Assembly: GCA_031549285.1 (NCBI GenBank)
Contig: JAVBPZ010000003.1
Span: 1-64,000 of the forward strand
Source of the DNA: JAAYCI01 sp031549285
Lineage (GTDB): Bacteria > Bacillota > Clostridia > Oscillospirales > Ruminococcaceae
Direction of reading: 5' to 3'
Length of the DNA: 64,000 nucleotides
Below are positions 34,392-43,549 of the stretch, in pieces. The notes under the pieces are model-generated. The model ran no database searches. It worked only from the letters and a program-made list of their open reading frames with translations, and was not told the origin of the DNA. The first letter of the stretch is position 1. Each line of letters opens with the position of its first letter. The translations under genes and the position numbers were made by a program.

Positions 34392-35318
34392 ATGGACAAG
34401 CTGAAACCATTCCTTTCCATTTCACCAGAGGTGCAAAAGGCGCTGGAAACCAAAAAGCCCATCGTCTCATTGGAATCCATTACCATTACGCACGATATGC
34501 CTTACCCGCAAAATGTACAGACCGCCATCCGCGTAAAAGATATCGTGCGCCAGCATGGCGCCGTACCGGCCACCATGGCCATCTTGGGGGGTAAATTGCG
34601 CATCGGCCTGGTGGATGAAGAAATAGAGTACCTGGGCAAGCGCGGCACCGCAGTGCACAAGGCCAGCCGCCGGGATATTGCCGCCCTGCTGCAGCAGGGG
34701 GCAGACGGCGCCACCACCGCGGCCGCCACACTGCTGCTGTCGGTGCTGGCCGGGGCAAAGGTATTTGCCGCTGGCGGCCTGGGCGGTGTACACCGCGGCG
34801 CCGACGCCACCATGGACATCAGCGCCGATTTAGAGGAACTGGCCCGCACCCCCATGCTGGTCATCTCCGCCGGGGTGCGTACCATTCTGAACGTGGGCAT
34901 GACCCTGGAATATCTGGAAACCAAGGGCGTGCCGGTCATCGGTTTTGGCACGCGGGAGCTGCCGGCCTTTTACACCCGGCACAGCGGCTATCTGCTGGAG
35001 CATTCCGCCGATACCCCCGCCGAAATCGCCCAGATGTTTTCCATCCAGGAGACGCTGGGCATTCGCGCCGGCCTGCTGGTGGCAAACCCCATTCCAGAAG
35101 AATACGCGCTGGACGCAAACCATATCGATAGCGCCATTGCGGTGGCGTTCGAGGAGGCCACCCACACCGGCATCAGCGGCAAGGAGCTGACCCCCTTCCT
35201 GATGGAGCGCCTGCGCGAAATTACCGACCAGCGGACCCTTACCGCCAGCATAGAGGTGCTGTGTAACAATGCAAAGCTGGCTGCGCAGTGCGCGCAGGAA
35301 CTTAGCCAGCTGCAGTAG
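34392..35318 (+). CDS. psuG: Pseudouridine-5'-phosphate glycosidase-like protein
   Basis: The 308-residue protein matches PsuG along its whole length: PIVSLESI (Glu28, equal to E. coli Glu31), PYPQN, GAVPATMAILGGKLRIGL, KASRRDI (Lys90, equal to Lys93), GGLGGVHRGA, DISADLEEL, YLETKGVPVIG, ANPIPEEYA and GKELTPFL. PsuG reversibly splits pseudouridine 5'-phosphate into uracil and ribose 5-phosphate. Two oddities: the usual ESTIISHGMP is ESITITHDMP here, and the lysine that forms a covalent adduct with the sugar (Lys166 in E. coli) is Arg163, in SAGVRTILN. Activity may be changed or lost. GGAGG lies before ATG 34392. No psuK kinase or transporter is adjacent; a pyrimidine-nucleoside phosphorylase gene converges from the other side. 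Confidence 0.88.
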   Translation: MDKLKPFLSISPEVQKALETKKPIVSLESITITHDMPYPQNVQTAIRVKDIVRQHGAVPATMAILGGKLRIGLVDEEIEYLGKRGTAVHKASRRDIAALLQQGADGATTAAATLLLSVLAGAKVFAAGGLGGVHRGADATMDISADLEELARTPMLVISAGVRTILNVGMTLEYLETKGVPVIGFGTRELPAFYTRHSGYLLEHSADTPAEIAQMFSIQETLGIRAGLLVANPIPEEYALDANHIDSAIAVAFEEATHTGISGKELTPFLMERLREITDQRTLTASIEVLCNNAKLAAQCAQELSQLQ

Positions 35319-35376
35319 CCCTCCCTGCGCGCCACAAGGCAAAACATCTTGTCTCATTATACCCAAAACCAATTTA

Positions 35377-35409
35377 AAAATGCGATCCCCACAGGGATCG
35401 CATTTTTTG
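35377..35409. terminator. Bidirectional terminator between psuG and pdp
   Basis: AAAATGCGATCCC pairs with GGGATCGCATTTT around a 4-base loop (13 bp), with T-runs on both strands. It serves the convergent psuG and pyrimidine-phosphorylase genes. Confidence 0.92.
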
Positions 35410-35457
35410 TTTGTTCTCGAAATTTGTTTGCCTGTCGGCAACCCGAACGCCCTGTGC

Positions 35458-36780
35458 TCACAGCCGCTGCACGCCCTCTTTTGTCACCCGCGCCAAAACA
35501 AGCGGCAGGGCGGGCGGCGGCGCGTCCTGCATATACACCGACGCAAGGAACACCGTCTCCGCTTCGGCCAGCTTGTCTTCCCGGTCGGTTTGCAGCACTG
35601 CCAGCAGCTGGCCGGGCCGCACTGCGTCGCCGGTTTTGGCCCGCAGCACAATCCCCGCGCCGGGGTCAATGACATCTTCCTGGGTTTCCCGCCCGGCCCC
35701 CAGCAGCATAGCCGCCACGCCAACGCGCGCGCTGTCCATGCCGGTAATATACCCGGTCCCGGCGGCCCGTACCTCCCGGGTATATTTTGCCCCGGTCAGG
35801 CGGGATGTATCCTCCAGCACCGCCACATCGCCGCCCTGGGCGGCCACCATTTCACACAGTTTTTGGTACCCGCGCCCATCCTCCAGCGCCGCCTTGGCCG
35901 CTGCCATACATTCGTCGCGCGGTCCCTGTCCCGCCAGCACCAGCATCTCCGCCGCCAGCGCCAGGCACACGGCGGTCAAATCCTCCGGCCCGTGGTTCTG
36001 CAGGGTCGCCACCGCCTCGGCTACCTCCAGCCCGTTGCCGATATTCGCCCCCAGCGGGGTGTCCATGTCGGTAATCAGCGCTGCGGTACGCCGCCCGTTT
36101 TCTTCGCCTATCTCCACCATGGCCTGCGCCAGCAAAATAGCATTGTCCAGCGTTTTCATAAATGCCCCGCTGCCCACCTTCACATCCAGCAAAATAGCAT
36201 CCGCGCCGGCGGCCAGTTTTTTGCTCATAATGCTGCTGGCAATCAGCGGAATGCTCTCCACTGTAGCGGTCACATCGCGCAGGGCATACATCTTTTTATC
36301 CGCCGGGGCCAGCCGCCCGCTTTGCCCCACCACCGCAATGCCAATCTCCCGCACCTGCTGCAGAAAATCCTCCCGGGACAGGGTGGTTCGAAAGCCTGGA
36401 ATCGCCTCCAGCTTGTCTATGGTTCCGCCGGTATGGCCCAGGCCCCGTCCGCTCATCTTGGCCACCTTCACACCCAGCGCCGCCACCAGCGGTGCCACCA
36501 CCAGGGTTGTTTTGTCCCCCACGCCGCCGGTGGAGTGTTTGTCCACCTTCACCCCGGGTATGCAGGACAAATCTACCATATCGCCAGAGGCCGCCATGGC
36601 CGCGGTCAGGTGCGCGGTTTCTTCGCCCGTCATGCCCCACAGGCATATCGCCATCAGCAGCGCGGCTATTTGATAGTCCGGCAGCGTACCCGCCGTAAAG
36701 CCCTGCACCACGAAATCTATCTCCTCCGGGGTAAGGGCGGTGCCGCACCGTTTCTTCTCAATGATATCGTACATTCGCAT
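35458..36780 (-). CDS. pdp: Pyrimidine-nucleoside phosphorylase
   Basis: The 440-residue protein is a family-II nucleoside phosphorylase: MRMYDIIEKKRCGTALTPEEI at the start, phosphate-binding KHSTGGVGDKTTL (about residue 83), and SGRGLGHTGGTIDKLEAIPG. It cleaves uridine, thymidine or deoxyuridine with phosphate to base and sugar 1-phosphate. Length and C-terminal barrel-sandwich part (GAGIVLRAKTGDAVRPGQ) fit PdP better than the shorter deoA. The start is ATG 36780, 7 bases after AGAGGG. It lies downstream of the 5-formyl-THF cyclo-ligase gene, with a repeat element in between. Confidence 0.93.
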   Translation of the reverse strand: MRMYDIIEKKRCGTALTPEEIDFVVQGFTAGTLPDYQIAALLMAICLWGMTGEETAHLTAAMAASGDMVDLSCIPGVKVDKHSTGGVGDKTTLVVAPLVAALGVKVAKMSGRGLGHTGGTIDKLEAIPGFRTTLSREDFLQQVREIGIAVVGQSGRLAPADKKMYALRDVTATVESIPLIASSIMSKKLAAGADAILLDVKVGSGAFMKTLDNAILLAQAMVEIGEENGRRTAALITDMDTPLGANIGNGLEVAEAVATLQNHGPEDLTAVCLALAAEMLVLAGQGPRDECMAAAKAALEDGRGYQKLCEMVAAQGGDVAVLEDTSRLTGAKYTREVRAAGTGYITGMDSARVGVAAMLLGAGRETQEDVIDPGAGIVLRAKTGDAVRPGQLLAVLQTDREDKLAEAETVFLASVYMQDAPPPALPLVLARVTKEGVQRL

Positions 36781-36805
36781 AGCCAGCCCTCTTTCCTTGC
36801 GCCCA

Positions 36806-36880
36806 TCAATCAATTTGTACCCCGTTCACCGCGAATTTCACGGCTTTTATCCGCAGGCACTGCTTTCCCTTCGTGCGGAA
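36806..36880. repeat. Intergenic repeat related to the V-ATPase spacer repeats (copy 3, left part)
   Basis: The core CACCGCGAATTTCACGGCTTTTATC aligns with ACCGCAAATTTCGCCGCTTTCGTC of copy 2, and the flank (ATCAATTTG) with its left end. It lies between the cyclo-ligase and pdp genes, again inside a minus-strand operon. On the minus strand both copies could encode the short string KFAVNG, so similarity also holds at the translated level. Confidence 0.45.
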
Positions 36881-36974
36881 CCGCTCGGCCTGGCACTTAC
36901 CCCCATGAAATCTCCCAATCGCTTCTTCTGACGGGCTGTTTTCTCGATGACGCCTCGCCCCATCACGGCCATCC

Positions 36975-37550
36975 TCACGGCCATATTCCGTCCTCGGTGA
37001 CCACCCGGTCCACCCGCCGGTCAAACGCTTCCTCCGGCAGGTGCTGGGCCAGCAGCCGCCCCCGGCACAGGCACACCGACGGCGCCGCCAGCTGCGCCAT
37101 ATACCGGTCGTAAAATCCGCCGCCGTTCCCCAGGCGCCGACCCTCTTTGTCCGCCGAAACACACGGCAAAATAACTAAATCCACTTCTTCCGGCAAAATA
37201 TGCCGGGCCGTCTCGTCCGGTTCCAGCAGGCCAAACCTCGCAGGCGCCACCTCCGCCAGGGACGCAATGCAGCGCGCCTCCATCACACCCGCCGGCAGGC
37301 AGCGCGGCACACACACGCGTTTCCCCTCGGCCAGCATTTTTTCAATCAGCGCGCGGGTGTCCGGCTCGCCACCCACGCTGATATAACAAAACACCATATG
37401 CGCCGCCCGGTAGGCAGGCAGCGCACACACCTGCTGCAAAATAGCCGCGTCCGAGCGCGCCAGGTACGCCGCATCAAACCCCTGTGCCACCACGGCAGCT
37501 TCCCTGCGCAGGCGCTGTTTGGCCTGGGCGGGCGTTTCGTTTTGCGGCAT
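36975..37550 (-). CDS. 5-formyltetrahydrofolate cyclo-ligase
   Basis: The 191-residue protein has the N-terminal basic helix typical of the family (QAKQRLRREAAV), the substrate segment VFCYISVGGEPDTRALIE, and the ATP-phosphate loop LGNGGGFYDRYM near residue 145 (family consensus GxGGGYYDR). It converts 5-formyl-THF to 5,10-methenyl-THF using ATP. The start is ATG 37550, 7 bases after GGAGGG. It sits between the FtsX-type permease gene (142 bases) and pdp. Confidence 0.9.
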   Translation of the reverse strand: MPQNETPAQAKQRLRREAAVVAQGFDAAYLARSDAAILQQVCALPAYRAAHMVFCYISVGGEPDTRALIEKMLAEGKRVCVPRCLPAGVMEARCIASLAEVAPARFGLLEPDETARHILPEEVDLVILPCVSADKEGRRLGNGGGFYDRYMAQLAAPSVCLCRGRLLAQHLPEEAFDRRVDRVVTEDGIWP

Positions 37551-37692
37551 GGGCGCACCCTCCTTACCAACACTCTTTTTTTCACTATACCGCATGGCGC
37601 CCCGGCGCGCAACCTGCGCACATCAAACATTGGCCACATTCATTTGGCCCGCTTTCAACGCACACCAACTGCTCCCCAAAAACATACGGATA

Positions 37693-40600
37693 CTATTCCG
37701 CAGATTTCAGCGATTCCACCATGTCTATCTTTTTCAGCCGGCGCAGCATAATCAAATCCACAAACCCGGCACATGCCAGCGTGAACACCGCCGCTATTAC
37801 ATAGCTCATCGGCTGTATCACCCGGCGGAACATCACCTCGTCTATCTCCACTGTGGTTATGACAAACCGGTGCAGGAAGATGCCCCCCACCAGCCCCACC
37901 ACTATGCCAATCACCGTCAGCAGCAGGCTCTCGCGGTAGACATAGGCGGCCACCTCGCCGGGGTAAAAGCCCAACACCTTCAGGGTGGCTATCTCGCGGG
38001 AACGCTCGGTAATGTTGATGTTGATCAGGTTGTACAGCACCACCACCGCCAGCGCCCCGGCCGAAATGACAATGAGCCAAACCACCGCGTTCAGGCTGCC
38101 CATCATGTCGCGCACCTGTCCCTCTATCGCCGCCATTTCCATGGCGCTTATCACGCCGGTGGTGCCCACCACCTGGCCCAGCGCCGCCGCGGGGTCGGCA
38201 TCCGGCGCCAGGTTCAGGAACACCGTGGTGTATTCCGGTGGTTCTAAAAATAACTTTTGATAGGTATCCGGCGTCATATAAATATAGTCGTCCACATAGT
38301 TTTCCATGATGCCGGCCACCGCCACGCTCACCATTTTTTCATTCGGCCGCGCCAGCTGGAAGGATTCCCCCACCGCCAGCTGCATCCTGTTTGCCATTTT
38401 TTCCGAAAGAATCACCCCATCCCCTTGCGGGAACGGAATCTTCTCCCCGCTTTCCCGCTGGTGGAAATCGATGAATTCATTCAGTTTTTCAGGATCCTCC
38501 GCCACACTCAGGTTGGTGCTCATGCCGGCTTTTGCCCCGGTGGCAGACTTCACATCTACCTGTATCTCCTGCACATACAGCCCGTCACCCAGCTGGGGCA
38601 GCAGCGCGTTCAGCTCTGTGTCGTCTTCGGCGGTGGATGCCTCGTTCAGCACCGCCACAATGTCATATTTGGTAATTTCACCAAACTGTATCGGCGCAAT
38701 ACCGGTGATGGAATCCAGCAGCCCAAACCCTGTCAACAGCAGCGCGCTGCAGCCCGCCACACCAATCACCGTCATCAAAAACCGTTTTTTGTACCGGAAC
38801 AGGTTGCGTGCAGTCACCTTCTGTGTAAAGGACAAATGCCGCCACACCGGGCCTATTTTTTCCAGCAGCACCCGCTTGCCCGCTTTGGGGGCTTTCGGGC
38901 GCATCAGCTGGGCCGGCACGCTGCGCAGTTCGCTGTAGCACGCAGCCAGCGTTGCCACCGTGGTGCACAGCACCGATATGGCAATGCAGGTAAGAAACAG
39001 CACCGCGTTGTCCCCCTGTTCCAGTGCGGGCATGCTGTACAAAATGCGGTATGCGTTCCAAATAGCGGTGGGGAACACCACCGCGCCCACCACCACACCC
39101 ACCACCGCGCCCGACAGGCTGGCCAGCATGGCGTAAAAAATATACTGCGCCGCAATGGCCCCCTTACCATACCCCAGCGCCTTCATGGTGCCTATCTGGG
39201 TGCGCTGTTCCTCCACCATGCGGGTCATGGTGGTCAGGCACACCAGCGCCGCCACCAAAAAGAAAAATACCGGAATCACGATGGCTACCGCGTCAATGCG
39301 CCCGGCGTCGGCCTCGAACCCGCTGTAGCCGGAGTTTCCATCCCGTGAAAACACAAACCAGTCCGGCTTTTCCACTTCGTCCAGCTTCCGCTGGCCGTCG
39401 TCTATCTCCGCCTGGGCCTCGGCAAACTTTTCCTCCGCCTCGGTTTTTTGTTTTTCATACTCCGCCTTGCCCTCGGTCAGGTCCGCCCTCGCCTGGACCA
39501 GCGTTTGGCGCGCTTCCATCAGCTGGCGGTATCCCTCCGCCACCTCGCTTTTCGCCGCGGCCAGCTGTGCCTCGCTGGCCAGCAGCTGGGCCCAGCCATC
39601 GTCCAGCGCGGCCTTGCCCGCCGCCAGTGTTCCCTCAGCGGCATCCAGCTGCGCCCCACCGGCGGCCAGCTGTGCCCCGGCCGCCGCCACCGTCTCCTGC
39701 ATCAGCTGCAGCCCGGTGATCCCCGGCGCCACCGGCGCGTTTACGCCGGATAAAATAGCATAGATCGTCGGCAGGTCCGTTTCCGCACGTGCCGCCGCTG
39801 CCATGCCGGTCAGTGCCCCGGCCGCCGGGGCGTTTCCCGCCGCCTCCAGCAGTGCCGCCACCCCGTCCATGGTCTGCATCAGCCCTTCCGCCGCCTGCAT
39901 GAACACGGCAGTTTCGGCCGCATCGGCGGTGTTTTGCAGGGCGTCCATACTCGCCAGCGCCTGCGGCGCCGCCGCTACTCCTGCCGCCAGCGCGTCCAGC
40001 TGCGCCTTCTGGGTATCATAGGCCGCCTTTTGGGTGTTGTACTCGGCCAGCGCGGCGTCATACTCCGCCTGTTTCGTGGTTAGCTCCCGCCGTCCGGCGG
40101 CGGCTGCCGCGTCCCCGGAAGCAATTTGCGCTTCGGCATCCGCCAGCTTTTGGCTGTTTTCCGCCAGCGCCGCTTCGCCGTCCGCTATGGCCGCCTCCCC
40201 GTCCGCTATCTCCACCGCAGCCTCGGCCAGTTTTTCGTCCGCCTCGGCGCGCGCCTCGGCCAGGTCTTCCCGCGCGTTGTCCAGTGTTTCTTTTCCCTCG
40301 GCGTAAATGTCGTCATACCGCACCTGCGCCCGCTCTTCTCCAAACGCTTCCAGATCGGCTTGCCCGGCGTCTATCCTGTCTTTATACGCATCTGAAAAAC
40401 TGGACACGCCCCGGACGTCCGCGGCGGAAAGGTATAGTTCGGTGTACACATCACCCTTAAACGCCGACAGCGGCACATACATAAAAAAGGACAGGTTCCC
40501 GCGACCGATGGTTGTGTTCCCTAAAAAAAAGGAAATATAGCTGGGGGAGCGCACCTGCCCCACCACGGTGAATGTCCGCGTGGCCAGCAGATCCAGGGCG

Positions 40601-41133
40601 GCTTCCTCGTTTCCAGGCGAAACCCGCACCAAATCACCAATTTCATAGCCGCTCTCTACGTCCACCACACACTCGTTCTGCGCGGTGGGCAGCCGCCCGG
40701 CCAGCACCTCCAGCTGGTTTAAATATTCGGGGTTCTCCGGCGAGGTGTCTTTTGGCAAGGAATGCACCCGCACCGCCGCCTCGCCCTCTTCTTCCTCCAC
40801 CAAAATATCCAGGCCCTGCCCTGCCATCACCTCAGCCACGTCGTCGCGCGCTTGCAGCGCCGCCACGTCCTCCTGGGTGAAGCCCATGGTAGACACCAGG
40901 CGAAAATCCATCAGCTGCCGGCTGTCATAGTACACATCGGCGGTCGCCTTCATGTCCGGGCTGGTGGCCCGCAGGCCGCTGAAAAACCCGGCGCCCAGCG
41001 CCGTGATGGCAAAAATAGCCATAAAACGGCTTAGGGTGGTGCGAACCTCCCGCAATACATTTTTCCGCAGTGGTTTGCCCGCGTTGTGGCTTTTGTGTTT
41101 TTTTGTGTCCGCTGCTTTTGCCAGGTCCCGCAC
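37693..41133 (-). CDS. ABC transporter permease, FtsX/MacB type, with long periplasmic-side coiled coil
   Basis: The 1146-residue protein has a first membrane helix (RFMAIFAITALGAGFFSGL). A ~250-residue Ala/Glu-rich coiled coil follows (about 290-640) with repeated DGEAAIADGEAALAE-like units. Then come three FtsX helices (about 670-800) and, after a soluble loop, three or four more (about 840-865 and 1010-1130; IERSREIATLKVLGFYPGEVAAYV-type coupling segment). The two FtsX modules in one chain resemble large Gram-positive permeases that work with a MacB/LolD-like ATPase, the gene just upstream. Substrate is unknown. The start is uncertain: GTG 41133 overlaps the AAAGGAGG box, so the real start may be a CTG at 41124, 8 bases after it. 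Confidence 0.85.
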   Translation of the reverse strand: MRDLAKAADTKKHKSHNAGKPLRKNVLREVRTTLSRFMAIFAITALGAGFFSGLRATSPDMKATADVYYDSRQLMDFRLVSTMGFTQEDVAALQARDDVAEVMAGQGLDILVEEEEGEAAVRVHSLPKDTSPENPEYLNQLEVLAGRLPTAQNECVVDVESGYEIGDLVRVSPGNEEAALDLLATRTFTVVGQVRSPSYISFFLGNTTIGRGNLSFFMYVPLSAFKGDVYTELYLSAADVRGVSSFSDAYKDRIDAGQADLEAFGEERAQVRYDDIYAEGKETLDNAREDLAEARAEADEKLAEAAVEIADGEAAIADGEAALAENSQKLADAEAQIASGDAAAAAGRRELTTKQAEYDAALAEYNTQKAAYDTQKAQLDALAAGVAAAPQALASMDALQNTADAAETAVFMQAAEGLMQTMDGVAALLEAAGNAPAAGALTGMAAAARAETDLPTIYAILSGVNAPVAPGITGLQLMQETVAAAGAQLAAGGAQLDAAEGTLAAGKAALDDGWAQLLASEAQLAAAKSEVAEGYRQLMEARQTLVQARADLTEGKAEYEKQKTEAEEKFAEAQAEIDDGQRKLDEVEKPDWFVFSRDGNSGYSGFEADAGRIDAVAIVIPVFFFLVAALVCLTTMTRMVEEQRTQIGTMKALGYGKGAIAAQYIFYAMLASLSGAVVGVVVGAVVFPTAIWNAYRILYSMPALEQGDNAVLFLTCIAISVLCTTVATLAACYSELRSVPAQLMRPKAPKAGKRVLLEKIGPVWRHLSFTQKVTARNLFRYKKRFLMTVIGVAGCSALLLTGFGLLDSITGIAPIQFGEITKYDIVAVLNEASTAEDDTELNALLPQLGDGLYVQEIQVDVKSATGAKAGMSTNLSVAEDPEKLNEFIDFHQRESGEKIPFPQGDGVILSEKMANRMQLAVGESFQLARPNEKMVSVAVAGIMENYVDDYIYMTPDTYQKLFLEPPEYTTVFLNLAPDADPAAALGQVVGTTGVISAMEMAAIEGQVRDMMGSLNAVVWLIVISAGALAVVVLYNLININITERSREIATLKVLGFYPGEVAAYVYRESLLLTVIGIVVGLVGGIFLHRFVITTVEIDEVMFRRVIQPMSYVIAAVFTLACAGFVDLIMLRRLKKIDMVESLKSAE

Positions 41134-41281
41134 CTCCTTTCCGCTATGCAGACAAAGAAATACAAAATCCCGCAGGATTTGGTCTTCTTCGCCTGCTTTT
41201 ACTTTCTCTTAAAAACAAGGGACTGAACGCTGGTCAGCGCCCGCCATCTGCTGGCCACCGGCCGTCGCTCACCATATACCC

Positions 41282-41986
41282 TCACCACTCTATCTCATCC
41301 ACAGAGCATGGGGTTTCATTCAGCCGCACATAGGCCACCTGTCCGTTTTTCACCTTTACCACCCGCTGGGCCATCTGCGTTATGGCGCTGTTGTGGGTAA
41401 TCAGCACCACCGTCATGCCGGTGGTACGGCTGGTTTCCTGCAACAAGCGCAAAATCTGTTTGCCGGTTTCGTCGTCCAGCGCGCCGGTGGGCTCGTCGCA
41501 CAGCAGCAGTTTGGGGTTTTTGGCCAGCGCCCGGGCTATGGCCACCCGCTGCTGTTCCCCGCCGGACAGCTGCGCCGGAAAATTGCTTTTCCGCTCGGCC
41601 AGGCCTACCTCGTCCAGCACGGTGTCCACGTCCAGCGGGTCGCGGCAAATCTCCGACGCCAGCTCCACATTTTCCCGCGCGGTCAGGTTCTGCACCAGGT
41701 TGTAAAACTGAAACACAAACCCCACGTCGTACCGGCGGTAGGCGGTCAGCTGCCGGCCCGTATACCCCGCTATGTCCTGCCCGTCTATATATATGCTGCC
41801 GCCAGAGCAGGTATCCATGCCGCCCAGCATGTTCAGCAGGGTGGTTTTTCCCGCGCCGGAGTGTCCCACCACCACGCAGAATTCCCCCTTGTCAATGCCA
41901 AAGCTGGCATCCCGCACGGCGGCGGTTTCCACCTCGCCCATTTTATATATTTTGGATACATTCTGAAACTCAATATACTGGCTCAT
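41282..41986 (-). CDS. ABC transporter ATP-binding protein (MacB/LolD type)
   Basis: The protein has 234 residues. The Walker A is GHSGAGKTTLLNMLGG, the Q-loop VFQFYNLVQNLT, the signature LSGGEQQRVAIARAL, the Walker B LLLCDEPTGALDDETG and the H-loop LITHN. The 'FYNL' and 'TGALD' patterns are those of ATPases that pair with FtsX-type permeases for export or mechanical work. The permease gene follows 148 bases downstream on the same strand. Start ATG 41986 behind GGAGG. Confidence 0.95.
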   Translation of the reverse strand: MSQYIEFQNVSKIYKMGEVETAAVRDASFGIDKGEFCVVVGHSGAGKTTLLNMLGGMDTCSGGSIYIDGQDIAGYTGRQLTAYRRYDVGFVFQFYNLVQNLTARENVELASEICRDPLDVDTVLDEVGLAERKSNFPAQLSGGEQQRVAIARALAKNPKLLLCDEPTGALDDETGKQILRLLQETSRTTGMTVVLITHNSAITQMAQRVVKVKNGQVAYVRLNETPCSVDEIEW

Positions 41987-42115
41987 GCCGGCCTCCCTGC
42001 TGGATATTCGGGAATCGAACCCAATGCAATACTTTATTATTATACAACACCCGGCAGCAAAAATGGCAAATAGTCTGTGAAATTTTACGCCATTGCCATG
42101 CTGCTTTCCAGATGC

Positions 42116-42151
42116 AAAAAATCGCCCGCCGGTTTTGCGAAAACCGGCGGG
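42116..42151 (-). terminator. Terminator after the yccF-like gene
   Basis: CCCGCCGGTTTT pairs with AAAACCGGCGGG (12 bp, 3-base loop), followed on the minus strand by six T after a few bases. Confidence 0.85.
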
Positions 42152-42181
42152 ATGCAGGTGTGTCTTTCACTTTGGGTGCAT

Positions 42182-42556
42182 TTACTTTGGTGCCGCGGGC
42201 CGCACCTCGGCGCCAAACGGCATCAGCGAAAGCTTTGCCAGCTTAAAGCATTGCAGCCCAAACGGAATGCCGATGATGGTGACACAGAAAACCACACCCA
42301 GCACCGCAGATTCTATCGCCAGCACCAGCCCGCCAAAAATAATCCAAAAAATATTTACGATCAGCGACACCGCGCCGCCGCCATACACCACTTCCTTCCC
42401 AAACGGGAAGAACGCCAGGCCCGCCAGCTTAAAGCACTGCAACCCCACCGGAATGCCCACAATGGTGATACACCACAGCAGCCCAAACAACAGCCAGCTC
42501 AGCCCCTGGATAATGCCGCCAAAAATGAACCACAACGCATTGCCTATACATCCCAT
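42182..42556 (-). CDS. yccF: YccF-family membrane protein
   Basis: The 124-residue protein is made of two similar halves. Each half carries an NxxWFIFGG-like start (NALWFIFGGIIQG and NIFWIIFGGLVLA), a membrane helix, and the conserved repeat IxGIPxGLQCFKLAxLxxxPFG (IVGIPVGLQCFKLAGLAFFPFG and IIGIPFGLQCFKLAKLSLMPFG). This is the YccF (DUF307) family, inner-membrane proteins of unknown function. It starts at ATG 42556 and is followed by its own terminator. It lies downstream of the nitroreductase gene (162 bases). Confidence 0.92.
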   Translation of the reverse strand: MGCIGNALWFIFGGIIQGLSWLLFGLLWCITIVGIPVGLQCFKLAGLAFFPFGKEVVYGGGAVSLIVNIFWIIFGGLVLAIESAVLGVVFCVTIIGIPFGLQCFKLAKLSLMPFGAEVRPAAPK

Positions 42557-42718
42557 GTTTCCATGCCCTCACTTTTCTGATGATTTTTCCCTTGCTTCGC
42601 TTTTCTGCCGCCGGCACCCATATGGTACCATATGCGCGCCGGCTACATCATTCTTTTCCCTTACGATAACAATACCCCAAAACGTAAAACACATACTATT
42701 GAAGTCGTCATAAACGGG

Positions 42719-43444
42719 TCATCCTTCTTTTTCAAACACGGCCCCATTTCCCCAGGCAAACCGCCCGCCCGCGGCAATTTCGAAATGCAGCTTTGCAATG
42801 CCCAAGTCAATTAGTTCATATGTTTGTTCCCCCGGCACCGTCGCGCTTACCGCGCCGTTTTCCAGGCGGAAGCGCACCGGCTGGCGGTTCACAGCACTGG
42901 GTGCACGCGCCGCTGCCGCCACCCCCGCCATAAACCACTCCGGCGGGGCGGCCACATCCGCTGTGTAAAACATCTCCGGCGGGCGGTTGTGGTCACCGGT
43001 AAAGCGGCGCACTGTCTTTTCCACAAACCCCTTTTGTTCCTTCGCCGGCCCCGCGGTAATCACCGCCACCAGCCGCTGCCCGGCGGGCAGGTTCTGGGCC
43101 AGCCGCCTGCGGTCAAAGGTTCCGCCCACCCAGCAGGTTCCCAGGCCCATTTTGGTGGCGTCCAGCACCAGCCGCTCGCCGCAGTGGCCGGCTTTTTCGA
43201 AAAGATCGGGGTCGGTTTCCTTCCCGGCCAACACCACCAAACTGTGCACGCCGGAAAACATGCCATAGCTTTTGGTAATGCCGCCAAACGCCTCGGCACC
43301 GTCCTCCATCACCCGGATGGACAGCCCGCACTGCAGGCTCATCTTGGCGGCGGTGTCCTGCAGCGCCCGCAGCTGTTCCTTGTCCAGCCTTCCCGTGTAC
43401 GCGCGCCGCGAGGTTCGCAAAGCAATCGCTTCCAAATCCGTCAT
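42719..43444 (-). CDS. Nitroreductase-family protein
   Basis: The 241-residue protein resembles putative TM-nitroreductases: an N-terminal RTSRRAYTGRLDKEQL (FMN-phosphate contact), GGITKSYGMFSGVHSLVVLAG, and GLGTCWVGGTFDRR, then a second half with an APSAVNRQPVRFRLE segment that also contacts flavin. Likely binds FMN and reduces nitro or other substrates with NAD(P)H; the substrate is unknown. The start is ATG 43444 behind GAGGAG; an in-frame extension upstream lacks an RBS. An extended -10 promoter is visible just upstream. Confidence 0.83.
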   Translation of the reverse strand: MTDLEAIALRTSRRAYTGRLDKEQLRALQDTAAKMSLQCGLSIRVMEDGAEAFGGITKSYGMFSGVHSLVVLAGKETDPDLFEKAGHCGERLVLDATKMGLGTCWVGGTFDRRRLAQNLPAGQRLVAVITAGPAKEQKGFVEKTVRRFTGDHNRPPEMFYTADVAAPPEWFMAGVAAAARAPSAVNRQPVRFRLENGAVSATVPGEQTYELIDLGIAKLHFEIAAGGRFAWGNGAVFEKEG

Positions 43445-43481
43445 ATACTCCTCGCTCCTCACTCTTTTTTTCAGTATACCT

Positions 43482-43490
43482 ATTATAACA
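43482..43490 (-). promoter_or_regulatory. Extended -10 promoter of the nitroreductase gene
   Basis: The minus strand reads TGTTATAAT (TGn plus TATAAT) about 40 bases before the start codon; the -35 is poor, which fits an extended -10 promoter. Confidence 0.6.
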
Positions 43491-43549
43491 TTTTTACAAA
43501 ATCCATCACCATACACAAGGCCTGCCGCCTGGGTGTAGCCCCACGCGGC

